From: DATLHO01 sp035539855
Lineage (GTDB): Bacteria > Bacteroidota > Ignavibacteria > OLB7
Direction of reading: 5' to 3'
Assembly: GCA_035539855.1 (NCBI GenBank)
Contig: DATLHO010000326.1
Coordinates: 1 to 14,013, forward strand
DNA length: 14,013 nt
Of this stretch, positions 6,120 to 13,025 are shown piece after piece. The stretch's first letter is position 1. Each line of letters starts with the position of its first letter. A model generated the notes under the pieces. It was not told where the DNA came from. It saw only the letters and a program-made list of their open reading frames with translations, and searched no databases. The position numbers and the translations under genes were made by a program.

Positions 6120-8780
6120 TCACTCATCCTCGCCCAACGCATCGGCATCGCTCGGCGTCGACGCGTTGTCCAGAGGAATGAAGACGAGCTCCGGCAGGGT
6201 CTCGATTCCCGGCTCGATCATCACGGTCGCCGGGAGCGATTCGAGTGCGAGGCCCATCGTCGCCAGCACGCTCTCGTCGACTTCGAAGCGATACTCTCCC
6301 GGGGCGACGCCGGTGAGCATGTACGTTCCATCGTTGATGAACTCCCCTTCGTACTCGGCGACGCCGCTCGTCGCCACCAGTCGCACGCGCAATCCCATCA
6401 ACGCGGCGACCTGTCCGGCTCGACCCGACGGCAGGTCGATGCGACCCGCGCCGAAGATCTCCATCCCCCTGGCAAACGGGACCATCATCAGCTCGGCGGT
6501 GCCGCTCGAGAGCGCGATCTCGTGCCGCGCGCGCAGCGGGTAGAGCCCTCCGTTCGCGAACTGCTCCGCGTCGATCTCGACGACGAGCGAGCGCCGTGGC
6601 GGCAGCGTTTCGAAGCGCGAGCCGCTGGCGATGCGCGCACCTCCGATGAGCACCGTGGCCTCGATCGGCCCCAGCGAGACATCGTCGCCGTCGTAGGCGC
6701 CGTTCAGGTTCCGATCGACATAGCCGTGGACGAACAACTGCGCGCGCGAGGTCGCGTGCTCCTGCACGACGTCGATGCCCGGAGCCCCGAGCACGAGACT
6801 GCCGCCGAGACGCGACTGCGTCGTCAGTCGTCCCGCATCGTAGCGCGAGGAGACGCTTCCGCGCGCAAACTGCAGGTTCAGTCCGAGGTTCGCGCTGAAC
6901 GCCCCGTTGCGCCAGTCGGTGCCATGCATCGCATAACTGGTGCCGAGGCTCAACCAGTTGAGAATCGGCAGAGTGACGCCGACGCTCGACTCGACGATCT
7001 CTCCGGTGGTGACATCGTAGCTGCCGCCGAAGCGAACCCGCACGCGTCGCCACGGCGAGAACGAGGCCTGGGTGCGCACGAGAAGCCGGCGCTCGACACT
7101 GCGATCATCGATCTCGGTCTGTCCGCGCAGGAACTCCATGCGGCTTGCGCGCAGCGACGTGCTGAGGCTGACGCCGAGAACGCGCGTCGACACCTTCGGC
7201 GAGAACTCGTAGCCGTGACGGTCCCAGCGGTCGACGTAGCGGCCGATCGCGCTCAGGCTGACGGGTCCGAGCGTCAGTCGCGACGACAGCGACAGATCGA
7301 ACGTACCACGGACCACGTCGACCGAGTCGAGCCGCACGCGCACCGGCATTCCGTTGAGCGGGTCGAGCGTGAACGAGGCGCCGAATCGCCACGACTGCGG
7401 ATCGAGTGTCAGCGAGACGGGCGTCGCGTCGAACAGTGCCATCCGCACGCCGATCGACGTGCGCAGGCTGTCGGCCGAGATCCGATCGACATAGGTGGCC
7501 GGCAGTCGCGTCGCAACGTCGACCGTGACGCGATCGTGGATCCCCAGGGTGATACCGGCCGATGCCGTCGCGGCCTGATTCGCCAGGTACCGGTAGGTCG
7601 AGCCGCCGAGATTCCACCGCAGGTCGCCGGCCGGCAGCATGTCGCCGCCGATCGCAAACGTCCGCGTCTGCCACTCGCGCTCGCCGTGAGGTCCGCGGAC
7701 GCTCACACGCCGGGTCGTCACCGACGAGCGCATCGGCACCTCGAAGCTGTACGTGCCATCCTCTCCGATGCGAACCGCGTCGATCAGGCGGGGTCCGTCG
7801 TAGAGCTCCGCCCACCAGCCCGCGGGCGCCTCGCCGTCGATCGTTCGCGAGCCGTAGGAGTGCGGCGTGCCGGTGTGCGTCGAGCCGCTGAGCCCGACCG
7901 AATAGGATGCGCCGAGCCTCGACGGGCGGAATCCAAGGCTGATCGCCTGGAGCATCGGCAGTTCCGGCAGGTCGAGTCGCCAGGTCGCTCCCTCGAATCC
8001 CAGGTCGACGCGCGTGGCCTCGGAGGCTAGTCCAGCACGGCCGCGCAGTCCGAGAACGCCGTAGAGAAACGGCGTGCTCAGCGTCACGTTCCCGTAGCTC
8101 GCGGTGTGCTCCCCCATCATCATCGACGATGCCCCCCAGTCGAGCGCGATCGGGCCGAGCACCGAGCGGCTGAGCGCAACGATCTCATCGCGGACGCCCT
8201 CGGTGAGCCCGGCGCCGCGGCCGAGCCCGGCCCCATTCACGAGTCCGGCGCCATTGGCGAGCCCGGCGCCATCGCCGAGCCGCGCGTAGCGACGAAGCGC
8301 CGCCTTCGCGTCGACCGCGGGAATCGAGCGATCGGGCGGGATCGTCAGCGTGAGCTGCTCGGCGTCGTAGTCCGCGGCAAGGCGCAGTGTCCGGTTCAGC
8401 TCGTCGACGCGGATGAGCACGTCGCCGTCGATGGAGCGCAGCGCGCCCGGCGCAAGCGTGTCGCGCTCGCCGTTGCGCTCGAAGCTGTGCCGGCTCACGA
8501 CGTACGTGAACGGTGTTCCCGTCGGTAGCTCGCCGCTGAGCGTGTCGCCGTCGGAGGAGACGGCGTGGATCATGCCCAGGTAACGGGCGATCGTGCGATA
8601 GGGAATGAAGAGCGTGTCGCCGGAGAAGTACGCGACGAGATCGCGCCGGCTCACCTGGTACATCTGTGCGGTGACCAGTCCCTCCTCCAGCCCCGCGACG
8701 CGCGTCTGCGCATGCGCGCACTCCTCGACGGCCAGAAGGCCGGCGATGAGTGCGATCACTATGCGCAGGAAATGGTTCAT
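6120..8780 (-). CDS. Divergent outer-membrane usher-like beta-barrel protein
   Basis: The start is ATG 8780 because the product then opens with a signal peptide (MNHFLRIVIALIAGLLAVEE, cleavage near AHA-Q at 24/25); the frame upstream is a shadow of the chaperone gene. The 886 residues comprise an N-terminal region (about 25-168) unlike the classical usher N-domain, a Gly-rich repeat (169-192), then a long series of alternating, amphipathic beta strands (about 208-670) as in an outer-membrane barrel. Within it, GWWAELYDGPRLIDAVRIGE (321-340) and YSFEVPM ... VRGPHGERE (344-369) resemble the strand-rich segments and plug region of ushers. From about 682 there are Ig-like domains, with a DxNxNGxxDxxD calcium-loop motif (689-700), and an acidic C-terminus. 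Its place right after a PapD-like chaperone and between pilin-like genes is the main argument for an usher, the pore that secretes and polymerises pilins. A different beta-barrel secretion pore is possible. Confidence 0.75.
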   Translation of the reverse strand: MNHFLRIVIALIAGLLAVEECAHAQTRVAGLEEGLVTAQMYQVSRRDLVAYFSGDTLFIPYRTIARYLGMIHAVSSDGDTLSGELPTGTPFTYVVSRHSFERNGERDTLAPGALRSIDGDVLIRVDELNRTLRLAADYDAEQLTLTIPPDRSIPAVDAKAALRRYARLGDGAGLANGAGLVNGAGLGRGAGLTEGVRDEIVALSRSVLGPIALDWGASSMMMGEHTASYGNVTLSTPFLYGVLGLRGRAGLASEATRVDLGFEGATWRLDLPELPMLQAISLGFRPSRLGASYSVGLSGSTHTGTPHSYGSRTIDGEAPAGWWAELYDGPRLIDAVRIGEDGTYSFEVPMRSSVTTRRVSVRGPHGEREWQTRTFAIGGDMLPAGDLRWNLGGSTYRYLANQAATASAGITLGIHDRVTVDVATRLPATYVDRISADSLRTSIGVRMALFDATPVSLTLDPQSWRFGASFTLDPLNGMPVRVRLDSVDVVRGTFDLSLSSRLTLGPVSLSAIGRYVDRWDRHGYEFSPKVSTRVLGVSLSTSLRASRMEFLRGQTEIDDRSVERRLLVRTQASFSPWRRVRVRFGGSYDVTTGEIVESSVGVTLPILNWLSLGTSYAMHGTDWRNGAFSANLGLNLQFARGSVSSRYDAGRLTTQSRLGGSLVLGAPGIDVVQEHATSRAQLFVHGYVDRNLNGAYDGDDVSLGPIEATVLIGGARIASGSRFETLPPRRSLVVEIDAEQFANGGLYPLRARHEIALSSGTAELMMVPFARGMEIFGAGRIDLPSGRAGQVAALMGLRVRLVATSGVAEYEGEFINDGTYMLTGVAPGEYRFEVDESVLATMGLALESLPATVMIEPGIETLPELVFIPLDNASTPSDADALGEDE
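8205..8276 (-). repeat. Four tandem 18-bp units encoding Gly-Ala-Gly-Leu repeats
   Basis: Four 18-bp copies (8205-8222, 8223-8240, 8241-8258, 8259-8276) share a GAGCCCGGCGCC-like core. In the usher frame they encode residues 169-192 as four six-residue units ending in GAGL. They sit between the N-terminal region and the beta-barrel, where a flexible linker would be expected. Copies differ by a few bases, so they are probably old enough to have diverged but may still vary in number between strains. Confidence 0.9.
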
Positions 8781-8839
8781 CGTGTTGGTCGTCGTCCGTT
8801 GCCGGTCACGTCGGCTGCCATGACGACGCTGTGGACGTG

Positions 8840-9715
8840 CTATCGAGCCGCGACCGTCACGGACTTGTCGCGGAGCGTGACGGAGAACTCCTTGGTAACC
8901 GCCGGCGCCGTCACGAGGTGGTCGCCGCTGTCGCCTCGCCTTCGCGTGGCGGCGCGGAGACTCAGCGCGTAGGTACCGGGCTCGAGATTCGGAAGCGCCA
9001 GCGGGTAGTCCATATCGACGGTCGCGACGATCGGCAGTTCGAACGTCGTCGGGCTGCCCCCGTTGGCCGGGGTGAGCGTCGCGAAGAACGTCCCGCGATA
9101 CGTGCAGTTGCCCGAGACACGCAGACGCAACATCACCGCGGGCCCACCATCGGTCTGCCGCGCGTCGATCGACGTGAAATCGAGTCCCGTCGTCAACACT
9201 CCCTTGTGAAAGACCGCCGGGAAACTGTAGGCGTACGTGTAGTTGAGTCGAACACCGATCTGCGTCGTGTCGGGCTCGAGCTGCGCCGGCTTGTCGACCG
9301 GCCGGCCCTTGATCTCGAGCCGCGCGAGCCACTCACCATCGGCAAGGCTGTCCGGAGGCGTCGAGAGCACCTTGACCGCGCGCGAGGCGCCCGGCGCAAG
9401 GGTGAACTGGCGCGGGAAGGCACGCATCCACTCGACGGCCGAGCGCTGGTCCGGTGCGCCGGTGACGATCGTATCCTTGAAGGCGGCTCCGGCGGAGTCC
9501 GTCCGCAGGATCGCGTACATCAGGCGGGCGGTGACGACCATCGCCTTGTCGCCGGCATTGCGGACCTCGACCTCTCCGGAGGTCTGGGCCGGTTTCATGA
9601 GAATGCCGTTCGGCGATATGGTCAACTGCGCGCTGGCGCGCGGGCCCGTGGCGAACACCGCGATCGAAAGCGCGGCGATCAGCATCGGAAGGCGGAGGTA
9701 GAACATCGTTCGCAT
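8840..9715 (-). CDS. PapD-like periplasmic pilus chaperone
   Basis: The 291-residue product begins with a signal peptide (hydrophobic core PMLIAALSIAVFATG, cleavage near ASA-Q at 29/30). Residues about 31-137 look like the first Ig-like domain of fimbrial chaperones: LTISPNGILMKP, GEVEVRNAGDKAMVVTARLM, then PRQFTLAPGASRAVKVLSTP (101-120), matching the family's conserved 'P-x-x-F-x-L-x-P-G-x-x-R-x-V-R-V' strand that donates to pilins. WLARLEIKGRP follows, as in the usual strand ending that domain. The second half (about 150-291) is beta-rich but less typical and longer than in classical chaperones of about 230 residues. It would cap pilin subunits in the periplasm and hand them to the usher encoded 59 nt downstream. 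ATG 9715 has no clear ribosome-binding site; the in-frame ATG at 9706 is possible. The gene is part of the minus-strand pilus operon, separated from the pilin gene by a hairpin. Confidence 0.8.
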   Translation of the reverse strand: MRTMFYLRLPMLIAALSIAVFATGPRASAQLTISPNGILMKPAQTSGEVEVRNAGDKAMVVTARLMYAILRTDSAGAAFKDTIVTGAPDQRSAVEWMRAFPRQFTLAPGASRAVKVLSTPPDSLADGEWLARLEIKGRPVDKPAQLEPDTTQIGVRLNYTYAYSFPAVFHKGVLTTGLDFTSIDARQTDGGPAVMLRLRVSGNCTYRGTFFATLTPANGGSPTTFELPIVATVDMDYPLALPNLEPGTYALSLRAATRRRGDSGDHLVTAPAVTKEFSVTLRDKSVTVAAR

Positions 9716-9765
9716 GGCAAGAGGGGATGCAGAGTGCTGTTAAGAGCTCGGCCGGACGATCAAGA

Positions 9766-9796
9766 GGCGTGCAGCGGGACAAGCCCGCTGCACGCC
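9766..9796 (-). terminator. Perfect 13-bp hairpin between pilin and chaperone genes
   Basis: GGCGTGCAGCGGG (9766-9778) pairs perfectly with CCCGCTGCACGCC (9784-9796) around a 5-nt loop, 39 nt after the pilin stop. On the minus strand only a short TCTTGATC follows, so it is at best a leaky terminator. It could also protect the upstream pilin message from 3' exonucleases. Either effect would give more pilin than chaperone and usher, which suits a pilus operon. Confidence 0.7.
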
Positions 9797-9835
9797 GCTG
9801 TGCGAGGCAACCGCACGTGAGGTATGAGCGCGGAA

Positions 9836-10510
9836 TCAGATCGCCGGTGCCCAGTCCTCATCGTACCACGACTGCAGCTCGATCTCGCCCTCGTAGGCGC
9901 CGCGCTGCTGATCCTCGGTCGTGCTGAAGGTGCCACCCACGTAGACGTTGACCTGGCCGATGCCGACCGGCAGACCGCTGATGCCGCGGGTGATGCCGTC
10001 CTCCTGCGTGTCCTCATACCCGTTGCGGGCCGTCCACGTCGGCAGGTCCCACAGAAGAGCATGCTCCTCGTCGTTGTCGACGAAGCGGTAGCGGAGCTCC
10101 GGCGTCACGGTGATCATCGACGAAGCCTGGTTCGGCTGGCCGTTGACGTCGTTGTTGTAGCCGTCCGGTCCCTCGGTCGTCGGGTTGTCGGCGGCTGCGG
10201 CGGCCGCGGCGGCGTCGTGCAGTGCGTAGAGCACGATCGGCTCGCCACCGTTGACCTGCACCCAGATCAGATCGCCCTCGTCGCCGGTGATCTTGAACTG
10301 TGCGGTCTGCTCGACACCCTGCTCGCTCATGCCACGCTCGAGCGTGCCGAGGTTCATGTCACGAATGCCCATGACATCGAGCGGAACGCGGACATAGGCG
10401 GTGGCGGCGACGACGTCAAAGTCGCCCTCGTTGTACGAGTCCGCTCCCTGAGCCGAGGCGATGCCGGTCAACGCCAGCGCGCTGACGGCAAGTGCGAAGA
10501 ACTTCTTCAT
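9836..10510 (-). CDS. DUF4402-like pilin, probable major subunit
   Basis: The 224-residue product starts at ATG 10510 with a textbook signal peptide (MKKFFALAVSALALTGIASA, cleavage after residue 20); the frame upstream is open but lacks such a start. The mature part is acidic and beta-rich: YVRVPLDVMGIRDMNLGTLE, TAQFKITGDEGDLIWVQV (69-86), and at the C-terminus VNVYVGGTFSTTEDQQRGAY (187-206) followed by EGEIELQSWY. The GG-x-QQRGAY-x-G ending and the AQFxIT strand are shared with the subunit encoded at 5432-6064, and match DUF4402 pilin-like proteins. Odd points are an Ala8 run (100-107) followed by an Asn/Gly-rich loop (NPTTEGPDGYNNDVNGQPNQ), probably surface exposed, and no cysteine. It is first in the operon and followed by a hairpin, as expected for an abundant subunit. 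Export by Sec, then chaperone-usher assembly, is inferred from neighbours. Confidence 0.8.
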   Translation of the reverse strand: MKKFFALAVSALALTGIASAQGADSYNEGDFDVVAATAYVRVPLDVMGIRDMNLGTLERGMSEQGVEQTAQFKITGDEGDLIWVQVNGGEPIVLYALHDAAAAAAAADNPTTEGPDGYNNDVNGQPNQASSMITVTPELRYRFVDNDEEHALLWDLPTWTARNGYEDTQEDGITRGISGLPVGIGQVNVYVGGTFSTTEDQQRGAYEGEIELQSWYDEDWAPAI

Positions 10511-10694
10511 TGTGAGGTCCCAATGAGATTGATTGATGAGTCCCGGAGGTCCGGAACGTTTTTCCATCGGGCGGCGGGCCCGTTCGGCGCTCGCGTCGGC
10601 GATGTTGGCCACCATCGTCGATGCGTTCCGAGGCGGGAGGTCCGTTCCCGTCATCCGCCCGGTTGTACGGATTCGTTGTCGGTCGGCGATTCTC
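10511..10694 (-). promoter_or_regulatory. Region upstream of pilin gene with three GAGGTCC copies
   Basis: This 184-nt gap lies between the degenerate-HTH gene and the first pilin gene and is where the pilus-operon promoter would sit. GAGGTCC (GGACCTC on the transcribed strand) occurs at 10514-10520, 10546-10552 and 10637-10643; the middle copy lies in a CCGGAGGTCCGG near-palindrome. These are candidate operator half-sites, though the copy nearest the gene overlaps the ribosome-binding region and the sequence is GC-rich enough for chance recurrence. No clear -35/-10 pair is seen. Confidence 0.35.
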
Positions 10695-11249
10695 TCAGCG
10701 TCCTCCCCGTGCGGTCGCCTGGCGGCCCGGGGAGTGTGTGACGGCGGAGTCGAGCTCCGCCGCCGATGCGGCACCACCGCTGTCAACGGCGCCGCGCTGA
10801 AGCCGCAGGTTGATCTGCTCGCGGCATTCGATGATCGCACGCACGGGCTGATCCAGCACGCTGGCGATCTCCGATTCCGAGAGCTTCAATCCCGTCAGCA
10901 TCCAGACGTTCGTTTCGAAGGGCGTCAGTTCGACTCCGGCCCCGAGCGCGTGAGTCGCGACCTCGGCGGACGTCGTCTGCACCTGGTCGCGGAGTCGCTC
11001 CCACTGGACTCGCGTGTCATTGGTCGCATCGATCGTGCGGATGAGACCGCCGAGATCGCGACGGACGTCGCCGCGCCAGCTTCCCATCATCACCGCCAGT
11101 TGCACCCGCAGATGCTCCAGCGCCTGCCGTTGCTCGACGAGCACCGACTCGACCTCGTCGAGCTCGTTGCGCTGTCGCAGCACCTCCTGCTGCAACCACC
11201 GCAGCTCGTGGTGATGGTCGCTGCGGCACTCGTTCGACTGCTCTGCCAT
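10695..11249 (-). CDS. Small coiled-coil protein with degenerate LuxR-like HTH
   Basis: The 184-residue product begins MAEQSNECRSDHHHELRWLQ at ATG 11249; a GTG at 11315 in the same frame is possible but its added residues look non-coding. Residues about 14-55 are a strong heptad coiled coil (LRWLQQEVLRQRNELDEVES). Residues about 107-152 (VELTPFETNVWMLTGLKLSE, then SEIASVLDQPVRAIIECREQ) follow the LuxR-like HTH pattern of the other two regulators here, but the recognition helix lacks the usual NV/S-E-x-H-R core and is replaced by AIIECREQIN, so DNA binding may be altered or lost. The tail (153-184) is Ser/Ala/Arg-rich and likely disordered. It is the gene directly upstream of the pilin, 184 nt away on the same strand. 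It could be a modulator that forms mixed oligomers with the intact regulators; this is inference. Confidence 0.7.
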   Translation of the reverse strand: MAEQSNECRSDHHHELRWLQQEVLRQRNELDEVESVLVEQRQALEHLRVQLAVMMGSWRGDVRRDLGGLIRTIDATNDTRVQWERLRDQVQTTSAEVATHALGAGVELTPFETNVWMLTGLKLSESEIASVLDQPVRAIIECREQINLRLQRGAVDSGGAASAAELDSAVTHSPGRQATARGGR

Positions 11250-11483
11250 GACGGTCCGTATTGTTCGGGGAGGTGATCGCTGCGGGCGGCGCAGCGCATC
11301 GCGATCTCGCGCCACGGGTGATCTGCCGTATCACGCGCGGTGTGGGGGGAGATGAGGTTGATGCGCTCCTCGAATCGACCACGCCGTCGTCCGTCTGCCC
11401 ATTGGCGACGCGTCGATATCGCAACGAAGATCGGATGGAGCGTGGGTGGTGTCCCTACTCCATTACCACTCCATTGCGACGCC

Positions 11484-13025
11484 TCAGATGGCGGCGAGAA
11501 ACGTGGCGAGGTTCTCCTCGGGCGACAATCCCAGCTTCTTGCGAAGACGGTAGCGGTGGTTCTGCACGTTCCGCTCCGAGACGTGCATGAGGTGCGCGAT
11601 CTCCTTTGCCGACAGGTCGATCCGCGTCAGCATGCTCACCTTGAGCTCCATCGGCGTCAGAGCGGGAAATCGTTCGGCGAGACGGCGCGTGAAGTCGTTG
11701 TGGACGCTGTCGAACTGCTGCTCGAACATGCCCCAGCTCTCCTCGCTCGAACCGATGGAGAGCTCCTCGAGGATCGGCCGCACCATCGACGCGGAGTGCT
11801 CGATGGTCGTCTCGACGATCCCGCCGAGCTGTTGACGCACCTCGTCGAGCAGCTCGCTCTTTCGCACGAGTGAGAGCGTGGCCGCGGTGAGCTGCCGGTT
11901 GGTTTCGGCAAGGGCAACGCGCAGTCGTTCGGCTTCGGTGCGCAGCGCATCGCGCTCGCGACCGAGCTGCAGCGTCTCGTGACGCACGCGAAGCTCGTCG
12001 ACGCGCGCCTCGCACCGGCGTGCGAGGCAGACGTCACGCGCGGCGAGCGCGCTGCGCGTGTGCTCCAGGGCGCGGGCAACGCTGCCGGTACGCTCGCACA
12101 GCTCGGCGGCCAGCTCGTGCACGCGCCACTCGAGCTCAACCGATCGTTCGTCGAGCGCGGCCGTCATCGCCTCGTCGACCGCGGCCAGCGCGTCGACGAG
12201 CCGGCCCTGGTCGCGACGGACCTCCGCCAGCGCGAAAAGCGACGCACCGATACCGGACGACTGCGTGCAAGTGCGCGCGAGCTCGAGACCGCGCTCGAGG
12301 TAGCCCGCGGCCGTCTCGAGCTCGCCGAGCTGACGATACGATCGACCGATGATCACGAGCGCCTCGATCTGGCCAGCCTCGTCGTCGAGCCACTCGAGTG
12401 CGACGAGGCCGCGGACCGCGTGGTCGATCGCCTCGCGCGACCGCGACAACGCAACGAGCACCGACGCCGCGCCGATGCGGGCGCGAGCCTGCAGGTAGGC
12501 GTCATCCGGACTCTCGAGCAGCACGATGCTCCGCTCGAGCGATTCGAGCGCGAGATCGAGCCTCCCGCACTCCGAATGCACCGACGCAATCTCCATCAAC
12601 GCCGCCGCCTCGCAGCGGGAATCCCCCGCGTCGATTCCCTCGCGAAGCGCCTCGAAGAAGTTCTCGAGCGCCGGCGCGTGCTCGCGTCGATGAGCGCGCA
12701 GCATTCCCATCGCCACGAGCGCGCGCGCCGCGATGCGATGATCGCCGATCGCGCGCGCTGCCTGCAGCCCGCGCTGATACGCGTCGAGCGACTCGCTCTC
12801 GCGCCCGCTCTCCGAAAACAGCCGCCCGATCTCCGTGTAGATCTCCGCGGCCTCCGCCGAGTCCTCGCGGACCCGCTCGAGCTGCCTGCGACAGCGTACG
12901 ATTCGTTCTGAGGAATCCACCGGCTCGCGCGGCCCGCGCGCGCGGAACGAATGGAAGAGACGCGGCCGCGACGGGCCGGGCGCTGATCGCGCCCGGATTT
13001 TTTCGTCCACGCGTGAACCGTTCAT
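11484..13025 (-). CDS. TPR/coiled-coil regulator with C-terminal LuxR-type HTH
   Basis: The 513-residue product starts at ATG 13025: GGGAGGG lies 3 nt upstream, and the ATGA overlap with the preceding gene's stop supports it over the in-frame ATG at 13040. Residues about 56-325 hold roughly six TPR-like helical hairpins (for example EIYTEIGRLFSESGR, ALVAMGMLRAHRREHAPALE, ALVIIGRSYRQLGELETAAG), a protein- or peptide-binding solenoid. Residues about 335-405 form a long coiled coil. Residues about 448-513 are a LuxR HTH: RLAERFPALTPMELKVSMLT, then KEIAHLMHVSERNVQNHRYR and a conserved KKLGL. It has no membrane segment, unlike many TPR-LuxR proteins with a central transmembrane helix, and no receiver domain. 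It probably senses a partner protein through its TPRs and regulates transcription, plausibly of the downstream pilus genes. The 234 nt between its stop and the next gene hold nothing I can identify. Confidence 0.88.
   Translation of the reverse strand: MNGSRVDEKIRARSAPGPSRPRLFHSFRARGPREPVDSSERIVRCRRQLERVREDSAEAAEIYTEIGRLFSESGRESESLDAYQRGLQAARAIGDHRIAARALVAMGMLRAHRREHAPALENFFEALREGIDAGDSRCEAAALMEIASVHSECGRLDLALESLERSIVLLESPDDAYLQARARIGAASVLVALSRSREAIDHAVRGLVALEWLDDEAGQIEALVIIGRSYRQLGELETAAGYLERGLELARTCTQSSGIGASLFALAEVRRDQGRLVDALAAVDEAMTAALDERSVELEWRVHELAAELCERTGSVARALEHTRSALAARDVCLARRCEARVDELRVRHETLQLGRERDALRTEAERLRVALAETNRQLTAATLSLVRKSELLDEVRQQLGGIVETTIEHSASMVRPILEELSIGSSEESWGMFEQQFDSVHNDFTRRLAERFPALTPMELKVSMLTRIDLSAKEIAHLMHVSERNVQNHRYRLRKKLGLSPEENLATFLAAI

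Noticed and set aside
6522..8030. 502-codon open frame on the plus strand across the usher gene
   Set aside because: It is antisense to a gene with signal peptide and beta-barrel pattern; its product is Arg/Ala/Asp-rich with no domains, as expected for the opposite strand of GC-rich coding DNA.
8781..9332. N-terminal extension of the usher frame to 1070 residues
   Set aside because: It overlaps the chaperone gene out of frame; the signal peptide at ATG 8780 gives the natural start.
8750..9820. 356-codon plus-strand open frame over the chaperone gene
   Set aside because: It gives an Arg-rich, motif-free product antisense to a chaperone with clear family motifs.
11979..12911. 310-codon plus-strand open frame over the TPR regulator
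   Set aside because: Its composition mirrors the antisense of TPR codons and no start signal or domain is visible.
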